Shown here piece after piece: positions 1-5,899 of a stretch of 6,438 nt of DNA. Each line of letters opens with the position of its first letter. Position 1 is the first letter of the stretch. Both the position numbers and the translations under genes were made by a program. Under the pieces are notes generated by a model. That model saw only the letters and a program-made list of their open reading frames with translations. It did not search any database and was not told where the DNA came from. Source of the stretch: Phycisphaerae bacterium SM23_33 (GTDB lineage Bacteria; Planctomycetota; Phycisphaerae; SM23-33); NCBI GenBank assembly GCA_001303665.1, contig LJUF01000208.1, positions 1 through 6,438 on the forward strand, read 5' to 3'.

Positions 1-1
1 C

Positions 2-340
2 GAGTGCATCGAGCACAGTGGGGCTTTCAGCGTCAACGTGCCCGGGCCGGAGTTGGCTGACGCGGTCAACTTGTGCGGCAGCCGCTCCGGGCGGGACGGC
101 GACAAGCTCGCCGAGGCCAGGCTGACGGCGGAGAAGGGCAAGCTCGCGTCGGCCCCCACGCTGGCGGAGTGCCCCATCGTGTACGAGTGCAATGTGGTTC
201 ATCACAACGACGTGGTGCCTGGCCAACTGGTCAAGGAGATCGTGGAGGGGGCTTACGCCGGCGGCGACTTTCACCGCGTGTATTTCGGGCGGATTCTCAG
301 TGCTCGTGCGGCCCGGAGCGCCGCCAAGCTGCTGGGCTGA
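2..340 (+). CDS. Flavin reductase-like (FMN-binding split-barrel) protein, 5'-truncated
   Basis: This is the C-terminal 112 residues of a protein whose start lies before the window; the frame is open from base 2 to the TGA at 338-340. The fragment reads like the second half of the flavin reductase-like domain. It has SGAFSVNVP (residues 6-14), then a helix with SGRDGDKLAEA (29-39), then LASAPTLAECPIVYEC (48-63), and ends near FHRVYFGRILSAR (90-102). In this family the domain binds FMN and either reduces free flavin with NAD(P)H or carries electrons as a flavoredoxin. The protein is expected to be cytoplasmic. The N-terminal FMN-binding strands are missing, so the exact activity cannot be read. 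The next gene on this strand is 193 bp away, so a shared operon is uncertain. Confidence 0.85.
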   Translation, partial: ECIEHSGAFSVNVPGPELADAVNLCGSRSGRDGDKLAEARLTAEKGKLASAPTLAECPIVYECNVVHHNDVVPGQLVKEIVEGAYAGGDFHRVYFGRILSARAARSAAKLLG

Positions 341-363
341 AAGCGGCGTGAGGCTGCGATCTT

Positions 364-389
364 CGCGGGCTCTGGCATCTGAGCCCGCG
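364..389 (+). terminator. GC-rich hairpin after the flavin reductase gene, possible terminator
   Basis: A perfect 9-bp inverted repeat, CGCGGGCTC (364-372) and GAGCCCGCG (381-389), encloses an 8-nt loop and starts 24 nt after the flavin reductase stop. It could end transcription or protect the mRNA 3' end. No run of T follows, so a classical intrinsic terminator is not shown. Confidence 0.4.
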
Positions 390-533
390 GCAGGCAGCAG
401 GTGTGCCCGGCGGCCAGCAGCAGGGCGGCAGGACCGCGTCCGGCAGTGCGGGCGCGGGCATTGGCGCCGGCTCGGCCGGTTTGGAGGCAACTTCCTTCCC
501 TCTGGCGCGTTCAATTGGTAGAGGATACGATCC

Positions 534-1403
534 ATGGGCCGGCTTGGCTGGATGCTTCTGATCTCCGCCTGGGCCGCCGCGGCCGCCGGGGTGACGCAAA
601 TCCGCGAGGACGCGCCCGTGGCCACGCAGCCCCAGAGGGGCGAGGTGGCCGGGCAGATCACTCCGGCCGAAAGGATCGCTCGCATCGACGCCGTCTGCCG
701 GGCGACGGGCGAGCGCCATAGGCCCGCCAGCTTTGATCCCAAGACGGGCAGGTTCGCTTTCAGGAAGCTTGCGGGTGACGCCGCCTACGACGTCTGCGTG
801 GTGGCCAAAGACGGTGCGCACATCGAAGGTATCGACCTGTCCTGGCACGAGGCGAGGATGCTCCGCCTGGCGGAGATTCGGCGCAGGCAACTCGGCCTGC
901 CGGCCGAGGCGCAACATGAATTCAGCGCCGGCGACGCCGAGGAGCTGCTCAAATACGTCCGAGACCTGAAGGACTTCGCCGACGTCCGCCGGGTGCTTTA
1001 CCTGAACGGCCTGGGGCGGCGAGCGGCGATGCTGGTGGAGGTGATGCGGACGCGCGAGTTCCATGCCCAGCGAGGCGGCGAGATCATCTGGCGGACCGAG
1101 CTGTGGTACTTCCAGTACCACTACGGCGGCTGGGAGCGACTCGGCCAGGTCGAGCGCGTGCTCGAGCGGCGTCGCATCCCCGCCTCGGAGTGGCAGACCA
1201 TCACAAAGGTGTACTATCCGCAGCTCAGCGTCTACGTGGGTGAGAAGGGTGTTTCTCAGCCGCTGACCTTTCGGATCCCCGACCGGCTCGACCCGGCCCG
1301 CGGTCGAATCGCTGGCACCGAGCCGGGGCAGAAGACCGAACCCATCATTCTCGGGGTTAAGGAAGAGAAAGCCCCCGCCACCACGGCCGCCAGCGGGCCG
1401 TAG
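534..1403 (+). CDS. Secreted protein of unknown function with carboxypeptidase-regulatory-like N-terminal domain
   Basis: This gene encodes 289 residues. The start is supported by AGAGGA at 520-525, 8 nt before the ATG. The N-terminus looks like a signal peptide: one Arg, then a hydrophobic stretch MLLISAWAAAAAG (residues 7-19) with small residues for cleavage. Residues about 37-101 resemble a carboxypeptidase-regulatory-like beta-sandwich: GEVAGQI, then DPKTGRFAFRKLAGDAAYDV (68-87), then DGAHIEGIDL (93-102). After this comes a charged, mainly helical region (105-215) with an aromatic cluster WRTELWYFQYHYGGW (186-200). The tail from about 250 is Pro/Ala/Lys-rich and probably disordered. No catalytic motif is recognised. 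The protein is probably exported to the periplasm or cell surface. It converges on the ridA-like gene with 10 bp between stop codons. I do not recognise a named family for the whole protein; real coding status is likely, function unknown. Confidence 0.8.
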   Translation: MGRLGWMLLISAWAAAAAGVTQIREDAPVATQPQRGEVAGQITPAERIARIDAVCRATGERHRPASFDPKTGRFAFRKLAGDAAYDVCVVAKDGAHIEGIDLSWHEARMLRLAEIRRRQLGLPAEAQHEFSAGDAEELLKYVRDLKDFADVRRVLYLNGLGRRAAMLVEVMRTREFHAQRGGEIIWRTELWYFQYHYGGWERLGQVERVLERRRIPASEWQTITKVYYPQLSVYVGEKGVSQPLTFRIPDRLDPARGRIAGTEPGQKTEPIILGVKEEKAPATTAASGP

Positions 1404-1409
1404 CGGCCC
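1395..1409. terminator. Short inverted repeat across the convergent gene ends
   Basis: GGGCCG (1395-1400) and CGGCCC (1404-1409) flank the TAG stop of the secreted-protein gene and fill most of the 10-bp gap to the ridA-like stop at 1414. Because it is symmetric, such a hairpin could act on transcripts from both strands. The stem is only 6 bp with a 3-nt loop and there is no T-run, so the call is weak. Confidence 0.25.
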
Positions 1410-1413
1410 CCGC

Positions 1414-1872
1414 CTACTTCGTTTCGGCGATCAGGTCCAGCTCGACCGGCGCGTTGAGAGGCAGCTCCGCCGCGCCGATGGCGCAGCGGGTGTGCCGGCC
1501 GGCCTCGCCGAACAGTTCGACCAGCAGCTCGCTGGCCCCGTTGGCGACCTTGGCCTGGTCGGTGAAGCCGGCCGCCGAGTTGACGAACACGTTCACCCGG
1601 ACCATCCGGACCAGGTCGTCCAGAGAGCCGACCTGGGCCCGGACCGCCGCCAGGGCGTTGAGACACGCCTGCCGGGCGGCCGCCTGGGCCTGCTCCAGCG
1701 ACACCTCCGTCGCCACCTTGCCGGCGGCGACCAGCCGGCCTTCGCGGGTGGGGATCTGCCCGGCGGTGAAGACCAGATTTCCGCTGCGGACGGCCGGCAC
1801 GTACACCCCGCCCGGCTTGGCGGGCGAAGGCAGCTCAAGCCCCATGGCCCTGATCTTCGCTTCGACGCTCAC
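1414..1872 (-). CDS. RidA family protein (YjgF/YER057c/UK114, long PF14588-like branch)
   Basis: The protein has 152 residues from the GTG at 1872, chosen because GGAGG (1883-1879) sits 6 nt upstream. An in-frame ATG at 1887 lies too close to that site, and the longer frame to 1944 runs through Pro/Arg-rich sequence overlapping scpA. It opens SVEAKIRAMGLELPSP, then has YVPAVRSGNLVFTAGQIP (24-41), GKVATEVSLEQAQAAAR (51-67), VFVNSAAGFTDQ (96-107), NGASELLVELFGEAGRHTR (111-129) and LPLNAPVELDLIA (137-149). This pattern fits the slightly longer RidA relatives (PF14588 type) rather than E. coli RidA itself. Arg129 matches the position of the conserved substrate-binding arginine. RidA proteins deaminate reactive enamine/imine intermediates; whether this branch does so is not established from sequence. 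The start lies 38 bp inside scpA, suggesting translational coupling. Confidence 0.88.
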   Translation of the reverse strand: MSVEAKIRAMGLELPSPAKPGGVYVPAVRSGNLVFTAGQIPTREGRLVAAGKVATEVSLEQAQAAARQACLNALAAVRAQVGSLDDLVRMVRVNVFVNSAAGFTDQAKVANGASELLVELFGEAGRHTRCAIGAAELPLNAPVELDLIAETK

Positions 1873-2683
1873 TGGGTGCCTCCGCATCGGGCGCTGCTGG
1901 GGCGTCCGGCTGCTCGGCAGCTGCACCGGCGGGGGCCGCATCACCGGAATCGCCGCGAGGCGGCGGGGTGGGGTTCAGAAAGACATATATCTCACCGGAG
2001 GCCTGCTGCTGCTCCAGAAACACGGTCCGCCGCAAGGCCAACTCCAGCAACGCCAGGAACAGCCCCACCAGCTCCGTTCGACTGGTCCGCCCGGTAAAAA
2101 TCTGCCGGAAGGTCATGTCGCCTTCGCGCCGGAGCCGATCGACGATGTCAGCCGCGTGCAGTTCGATGGGCGTGTCGTCGTAGATGATTTCGGCTTCGCG
2201 GACGCTGCGGCCGATGGCGGTCATCAGGCTGTTGAAGGCTTCCACCAGGTCCCAGAGCTGGATCTCCTCCAGGTCCTTGGCCTCCTTCTCGGCGGCCTGC
2301 TCCGCCGGGCGGCGGGGGAATCGCAGCGACTGCTCGGCCGCGGCCAGGCGGAGCTGGTCGGCGGCATCTTTGAAGGCCTTGTACTCCAGCAGTTGCCGCA
2401 CCAGCTCGGCCCGCGGGTCAAAGGCCTCCTCGCCTTCGGCCTCCCCCTCCGGCCGGGGCAGGAGCATCCGCGTCTTGATCTCCATCAGCGTTGCCGCCAT
2501 GACCAGGAATTCACCGGCCAGGTCCGGGTTGATCTGCTTGAGCGTGGCTACATAGTCGCAGTACTGCTCGGTGATGCGGGCGATGGGGATGTCGTGAATG
2601 TCGATCTCGTCCCGCCGGATCAGGTACAGCAGCAGATCCAGCGGCCCGTTGTAGATCTCCAGGTTGACGCGATACTCCGCCAT
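1835..2683 (-). CDS. scpA: Segregation and condensation protein A (ScpA)
   Basis: ScpA is the kleisin subunit that bridges SMC heads and, with ScpB, helps condense and segregate the chromosome. This 282-residue protein begins MAEYRVNLEIYNGPLDLLLY, followed by LIRRDEIDIHDIPIARITEQY (21-41), the signature of the ScpA N-terminal Smc-binding region. FLVMAATLMEIKTRMLLP (59-76) follows. The middle is acidic and helical, and the C-terminal winged-helix part is MTFRQIFTGRTSRTELVGLF (190-209) with LELALRR (213-219) and EIYVFLNP (231-238). Residues 239-282 are an Ala/Pro/Asp-rich tail that looks like a lineage-specific extension and encodes the ridA-like ribosome binding site. The ATG at 2683 is chosen because family similarity starts there; a frame open to 2764 would translate the upstream repeat. 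No strong Shine-Dalgarno is seen. scpB is not in the window. Confidence 0.95.
   Translation of the reverse strand: MAEYRVNLEIYNGPLDLLLYLIRRDEIDIHDIPIARITEQYCDYVATLKQINPDLAGEFLVMAATLMEIKTRMLLPRPEGEAEGEEAFDPRAELVRQLLEYKAFKDAADQLRLAAAEQSLRFPRRPAEQAAEKEAKDLEEIQLWDLVEAFNSLMTAIGRSVREAEIIYDDTPIELHAADIVDRLRREGDMTFRQIFTGRTSRTELVGLFLALLELALRRTVFLEQQQASGEIYVFLNPTPPPRGDSGDAAPAGAAAEQPDAPAAPDAEAPSERRSEDQGHGA
1879..1883 (-). promoter_or_regulatory. Shine-Dalgarno site that sets the RidA-family start
   Basis: GGAGG on the minus strand lies 6 nt before the GTG at 1872. It is one of the few clear ribosome binding sites in the window. It is embedded in the 3' coding part of scpA, so RidA translation may depend on ribosomes arriving from scpA. 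Confidence 0.65.
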
Positions 2684-2699
2684 GGCCGCCAACAGATTA

Positions 2700-2762
2700 G
2701 CAGGGATGCAGGGGATGCAGGAGATGTTTTTTTCGCAAAGCCGCGTTCCCTGGGTCGCCTGC
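2700..2762 (+). repeat. Intergenic repeat element, copy 1 (one intact arm)
   Basis: The element begins GCAGGGATGCAGGGGATGC (2700-2718), made of tandem units GCAGGGAT, GCAGGGGAT and GCAGGAGAT. A T-run, CGCAAAGCC, and a degraded opposite arm (2743-2762, ending CGCCTGC) follow. It is shared with copies at 3292-3356 and 4842-4904. It fills the gap between the membrane-protein stop (8 nt away) and the scpA start (16 nt away), so it is transcribed in the scpA 5' region if the genes are co-transcribed. Confidence 0.85.
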
Positions 2763-2770
2763 ATCGCCGC

Positions 2771-3136
2771 TCAGAGGTCCGACCGCCCCAGGACAAATGC
2801 GCTCACACAGACGCTCGATAAGACAGCGGCCACCGTAACGAGCCATCCCCATCCTGTTACCCGGTCGCGAACGGCCGGGTCCCGCACGTACCTGCCCGCC
2901 AGGTATTCAAGGCAGAGGGAGATCGCAACGATCGCCGCCGGCGCCAAGAGGCATATGGCGACCTCCATGGCCTTAACGAGCGGCGTCTGGGTTCGCCTGC
3001 ACACATACCCGAGCAGGGAGTACTGACGGACCGGAATGGACGTGACCAGGGCCGTCCACAGAAACAGCGCCCAGTGCCGACAGAGCCCACCCCAGCACGC
3101 CTTCAGGAATCGTTTTTTTGCTGCCCGGCTTCTCAT
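2771..3136 (-). CDS. Small membrane protein of unknown function, three predicted helices
   Basis: I do not recognise this 121-residue protein. It begins with a basic segment MRSRAAKKRFLK, then has three hydrophobic stretches: about 22-45 (HWALFLWTALVTSIPV and onward), 55-80 (AMEVAICLLAPAAIVAISLC and onward) and 94-117 (VTGWGWLVTVAAVLSSVCVS and onward). The positive N-terminus and the charged loop RYVRDPAVRDRV (82-93) fit an integral inner-membrane protein. The ATG at 3136 is preferred because upstream codons to 3244 are Arg/Gly-rich and unlike a protein start; the ribosome site (AGGG, 4 nt upstream) is weak. It lies between the sulfatase and scpA on the same strand, with repeat copies on both sides. 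Coding status is supported by the coherent helix pattern, not by any known family. Confidence 0.65.
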   Translation of the reverse strand: MRSRAAKKRFLKACWGGLCRHWALFLWTALVTSIPVRQYSLLGYVCRRTQTPLVKAMEVAICLLAPAAIVAISLCLEYLAGRYVRDPAVRDRVTGWGWLVTVAAVLSSVCVSAFVLGRSDL

Positions 3137-3291
3137 TCTGCCCTGCCTGTTGATACGGTGCTGTTCCACCTGGAGTTCCCCGCCTGGAATGCACGCCGCG
3201 CAGCGACGCTGCATGCGAAGGCGATGGCCGCGGGCACCACGCACCAGTTCGGGACGCAGACGCAGACCGCCCGGCCGGCGCCAACCGGGTG
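3137..3291. other. Gap between the membrane protein start and repeat copy 2, no gene seen
   Basis: This 155-bp stretch has no convincing coding frame and no clear promoter. It holds a short palindrome, GCAGCG-A-CGCTGC (3200-3212), which could be chance in DNA this GC-rich. It would be the 5' untranslated region of the membrane-protein gene. Confidence 0.5.
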
Positions 3292-3356
3292 GCAGGGATG
3301 CAGGGGATGCAAGAGATGTTTTCTTTCCCGCAAAGCCGCATCCCCTGCATCCCTGC
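3292..3356 (+). repeat. Intergenic repeat element, copy 2 (perfect 19-bp inverted arms)
   Basis: Left arm GCAGGGATGCAGGGGATGC (3292-3310) and right arm GCATCCCCTGCATCCCTGC (3338-3356) are exact reverse complements around a 27-nt centre. The centre holds GAGATGTTTTCTTT and CGCAAAGCC, matching the centre of copy 1. Transcribed from either strand it would form a 19-bp hairpin. Its last base is the first base of the sulfatase TAG (3358-3356 on the minus strand), so it is the immediate 3' end of that gene and could stabilise or terminate its mRNA. Confidence 0.92.
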
Positions 3357-4816
3357 TAGTCTTTTCGGAAGGCCTCCGCCGGGCCGTACGGGGCCAGGGA
3401 GACGGTGATGTAGTTGTTGATGGCCGTGTCCTGCTGGCGATGGGCGAACCGCCACATCCGCCCGACCAGGTCGCGCTTCACCTGCTCGTAGGCGGGGTCG
3501 GCCGCCAGGTTCCGCATCTCGTGCGGGTCCGACCGCAGCTCGTACAACTCGTCCTCATCGAAGCCATTGAATACGTACTTGTGGTCGCGGGTCATCACCG
3601 ACCGCTGCGTGTAGTACAGCTCCACGCCGTTGCACTGGGTGTGAAGCGCATCGCGCCACACCGGCGGCTTTTCATCGCGCAGGAACGGCACCAGGCTGGC
3701 ACCGGTCAGTTCGCGGTCGGCCTGGCATCCGGCCAGCTCCGTGAACGTGGGGGCGAAGTCGGCCAGCGAGAGGAATTCCTGCACGCGCCGGCCCGGGCTG
3801 GCGATGCCGGCCGGCCAGCGAACCACCGCCGGCACGTGGTAAGCCCCGCGAAAGCAGGGGATCCCCTTGGCGAACAGGCCGTGGTCGCCGCAGTAGTCGC
3901 CGTGGTCGGAGCAGTAGAGCACCAGCGTGTTCTCGGCCTGCCCGGCGTCGTCCACTGCCCCGAGCAGCCGGCCGAAGAGGTCGTCGAGGTACGAGCAGTA
4001 CGCCCAGAAGTGCCGGATGGCTTGGCGGACTTCCCGCTCGCTGAGCTGCCCCCAGCGCATGTCACGCATGCGTTTGTAGATGCGGGGCTTGTCTGCGAGC
4101 GTGTCGGCATAACTGGGCGGCAGCGGCACCGCCGCCACGTCGTAAAGGTCCAGGAACTTCTGCGGCGCCAGGTACGGATCGTGCGGGGCGATGGCCCCGA
4201 CGAACATCGCCCAAGGCCGGTCGCCGGCGGCCAGCTCGGGCAGGGCCTTGGCGGCCTCCGCCACGACGCGGTCATCATGCGAATTGGTCTTTTCGCCCGT
4301 GGACCCGTACAGCCGGTACGTGCCGTAGCCGGGGCGGAGGATCTCGCCCTCGCCGCGCTCGCTCGGCTCGGCCTGAGCGGCGATCTTCCGGTACTGATCC
4401 CACGTGGGGGCGTGCCGGCTGCCGGGCCCGGCGCTGACGAACCGTTCCTCCCAGCCCCGGTCGGCCGGCGATTCCTCCACGCTCACGTGCCACTTGCCCG
4501 ACCACACCAGCCGGTAGCCGGCCTCGGCGAGATCCTCGCTCCACAGCCGCACGCCCGGCTTCAGCCCGCGCGACAGCGCCTGGTCGTTGCACACGTTGTT
4601 CCAGACCCCGTGGCCCGAGGGGTACAGCCCGCTGTGGAACGTCGCCCGCGCCGGGCAGCAGTGCGGCGCCGGGCAGTACGTCTCGGCGAAGGTCACGCCC
4701 TCGGCCGCGAAACGGTCGAGGTTCGGCGTGACGGCCGGATGCTCCGCCAAAACCGTGTCCCCGCGCTGATGGTCCGTCATGAATATCAGGATGTTGGGTT
4801 TCTGGAGATCAGTCAT
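3356..4816 (-). CDS. Type I sulfatase (arylsulfatase/alkaline phosphatase superfamily)
   Basis: The protein has 486 residues from the ATG at 4816; a GTG at 4822 would add two. It is predicted to hydrolyse sulfate esters using a formylglycine made from cysteine. The active-site motif is HCCPARATFHSGLYP (52-66): C53-x-P55-x-R57, with C53 the residue to be converted. Other family landmarks are PNILIFMTDHQRGDT (7-21, metal-binding Asp15), SGKWHVS (106-112), GAIAPHDPY (207-215) and the metal-binding YCSDHGDYCGDHGLFAKG (301-318). The C-terminal part has DHKYVFNGFDEDELYELRSD (411-430), usual for the small C-terminal domain. No signal peptide is visible, so the enzyme appears cytoplasmic or uses an unusual route. 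The substrate cannot be told; related superfamily hydrolases act on other esters. No formylglycine-generating enzyme is in the window. Repeat copies lie at both ends of the gene. Confidence 0.93.
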   Translation of the reverse strand: MTDLQKPNILIFMTDHQRGDTVLAEHPAVTPNLDRFAAEGVTFAETYCPAPHCCPARATFHSGLYPSGHGVWNNVCNDQALSRGLKPGVRLWSEDLAEAGYRLVWSGKWHVSVEESPADRGWEERFVSAGPGSRHAPTWDQYRKIAAQAEPSERGEGEILRPGYGTYRLYGSTGEKTNSHDDRVVAEAAKALPELAAGDRPWAMFVGAIAPHDPYLAPQKFLDLYDVAAVPLPPSYADTLADKPRIYKRMRDMRWGQLSEREVRQAIRHFWAYCSYLDDLFGRLLGAVDDAGQAENTLVLYCSDHGDYCGDHGLFAKGIPCFRGAYHVPAVVRWPAGIASPGRRVQEFLSLADFAPTFTELAGCQADRELTGASLVPFLRDEKPPVWRDALHTQCNGVELYYTQRSVMTRDHKYVFNGFDEDELYELRSDPHEMRNLAADPAYEQVKRDLVGRMWRFAHRQQDTAINNYITVSLAPYGPAEAFRKD

Positions 4817-4841
4817 GACCACAGAATGTCGTCAAGGACCC

Positions 4842-4904
4842 GCAGGACGCAAGACCTAGCTGCTTGCTCGCGGAAATAATCCCGTGCATCCCCTGCATCC
4901 CTGC
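4842..4904 (-). repeat. Intergenic repeat element, copy 3 (inverted orientation, one intact arm)
   Basis: Read on the minus strand, it starts with the same 19-nt arm (4904-4886): tandem units GCAGGGAT and GCAGGGGAT, then GCACGGGAT. Next come TATTT and CCGCGAGC, matching the T-rich patch and CGCAAAGC of copies 1 and 2. The far arm is degraded to CTTGCGTCCTGC (4853-4842). It lies 7 nt after the trpS stop and 25 nt before the sulfatase start. The intact arm is certain; the far boundary is tentative. Confidence 0.75.
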
Positions 4905-4911
4905 CGTGCCG

Positions 4912-5886
4912 TCAGCGATTCGTCACGATCCCACAGGCGTCGCGGACGCGCTGCATGGTCGCCTCGGCCACCTCGCGGGCCTTGCGCCCGCCCTCACGGA
5001 GCACGTCCCGGACGTGGTCGGAGTCTTTCTCCAGTTCCGCGTATTTCTCGCGCGCCGCCGCGAAACGCTCGTTGATCAGCTCGGCCAGCCGGCCCTTGGC
5101 CTGCCCGTAGCCGTAGCCCCCCGCCCGGTACTTGCCCGCCACCGCCTCGGCCTCGGCGGGCTCGGCCAGCAGCTTCAAGAGGGCGAAGACGTTGCAGGCC
5201 TCGGGGTCCTTGGGTCCTTCCAGCGGCGTGGAGTCGGTGACGATCCTGGCGCAGACCTTCTTGGTGGCCTGCTCCGTCTGGAAGATCTCGATCACGTTAT
5301 CGTAGCTCTTGGACATCTTCTGCCCGTCTAGGCCGGGCACCACCGCCACCTCCTGCACGATGTACGCCTCCGGCACGACCAGCACCTCGCCGAAAGTCAT
5401 GTTGAACTTGATGGCGATGTCGCGGGTCATCTCCACGTGCTGCTTCTGGTCGGCCCCCACGGGCACGATATTGGAGTCGTAAATGATGATGTCCGCCGCC
5501 TGGAGCACGGGGTAGTCGAACAGCCCCATGTTCGCCGGTAGACCCTTGGCCACCTTGTCCTTGTAGCTGGTGGCCTTTTCCATCAGGCTGACCGGGCAGA
5601 CGCAGTTGAGCACCCAGCACAGCTCCGTCACCTGCGGCACGTCGGACTGGGCGAAGAACACACTCCTTTCCGGGTCGATCCCCAGCGCCAGGTAACCCGT
5701 CGCCAGATGGACGGTGGCCTCTTCCAGCTCCCGCTTGTCCTGGATGCTGGTCAGGGCGTGGTAATTCGCCAGGAAGTAAAAGCACTCGTGCCCCTCTTCC
5801 TGAAGCTTCAGGAACTGCCGGACCGCGCCAAAGTAGTTTCCCAGGTGCAGCCGGCCCGAAGGCTGAATGCCTGAAAGTGATCTCAT
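4912..5886 (-). CDS. trpS: Tryptophan--tRNA ligase
   Basis: This class I aminoacyl-tRNA synthetase activates tryptophan with ATP and charges tRNA-Trp in the cytoplasm. The 324 residues match the usual bacterial length. The HIGH-type motif is SGIQPSGRLHLGNYFGA (5-21) with HLGN at 14-17, and the KMSKS loop is exact: GQKMSKSYDN (188-197). Family segments CFYFLANYHALTS (35-47), FDYPVLQAADIIIY (123-136), VPVGADQKQHVEMTRDIA (141-158) and VTDSTPLEGPKDPE (217-229, approximately) follow in order. Two ATG codons lie 9 nt apart, at 5895 and 5886. GGAG at 5899-5896 touches the first but is 9 nt from the second, so 5886 is preferred, giving MRSLSGIQPSG, the family's usual start. It is the first gene of the minus-strand run and has a long gene-free region upstream. 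Confidence 0.97.
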   Translation of the reverse strand: MRSLSGIQPSGRLHLGNYFGAVRQFLKLQEEGHECFYFLANYHALTSIQDKRELEEATVHLATGYLALGIDPERSVFFAQSDVPQVTELCWVLNCVCPVSLMEKATSYKDKVAKGLPANMGLFDYPVLQAADIIIYDSNIVPVGADQKQHVEMTRDIAIKFNMTFGEVLVVPEAYIVQEVAVVPGLDGQKMSKSYDNVIEIFQTEQATKKVCARIVTDSTPLEGPKDPEACNVFALLKLLAEPAEAEAVAGKYRAGGYGYGQAKGRLAELINERFAAAREKYAELEKDSDHVRDVLREGGRKAREVAEATMQRVRDACGIVTNR

Positions 5887-5895
5887 GGCTGGCAT

Positions 5896-5899
5896 CTCC
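5896..5899 (-). promoter_or_regulatory. Shine-Dalgarno site that decides the trpS start
   Basis: GGAG on the minus strand directly abuts the ATG at 5895, which is too close for initiation. It stands 9 nt from the ATG at 5886, which favours the shorter protein. Confidence 0.55.

Noticed and set aside
297..1121. 274-codon open frame on the minus strand opposite the secreted protein gene
   Set aside because: The + strand frame has a signal peptide, a ribosome site and sensible protein composition. The minus frame is His/Pro/Arg-rich and reads like a codon-bias shadow.
1454..2821. 455-codon open frame on the + strand opposite the ridA-like gene and scpA
   Set aside because: It runs antisense to two recognisable genes and has a low-complexity composition with no family resemblance.
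3200..3212. Palindrome GCAGCG-A-CGCTGC upstream of the membrane protein gene as an operator
   Set aside because: It is short and GC-rich, occurs once, and no regulator or promoter is associated with it.
2700..3356. CRISPR array
   Set aside because: The repeat copies are hundreds of bases apart, one is inverted, and genes lie between them. There are no uniform spacers and no cas genes.
3074..4879. 601-codon open frame on the + strand opposite the sulfatase
   Set aside because: It is antisense to a sulfatase with all family motifs in place. Its translation is Arg/Val/Pro-rich without domains, and long antisense frames are common in GC-rich genes.
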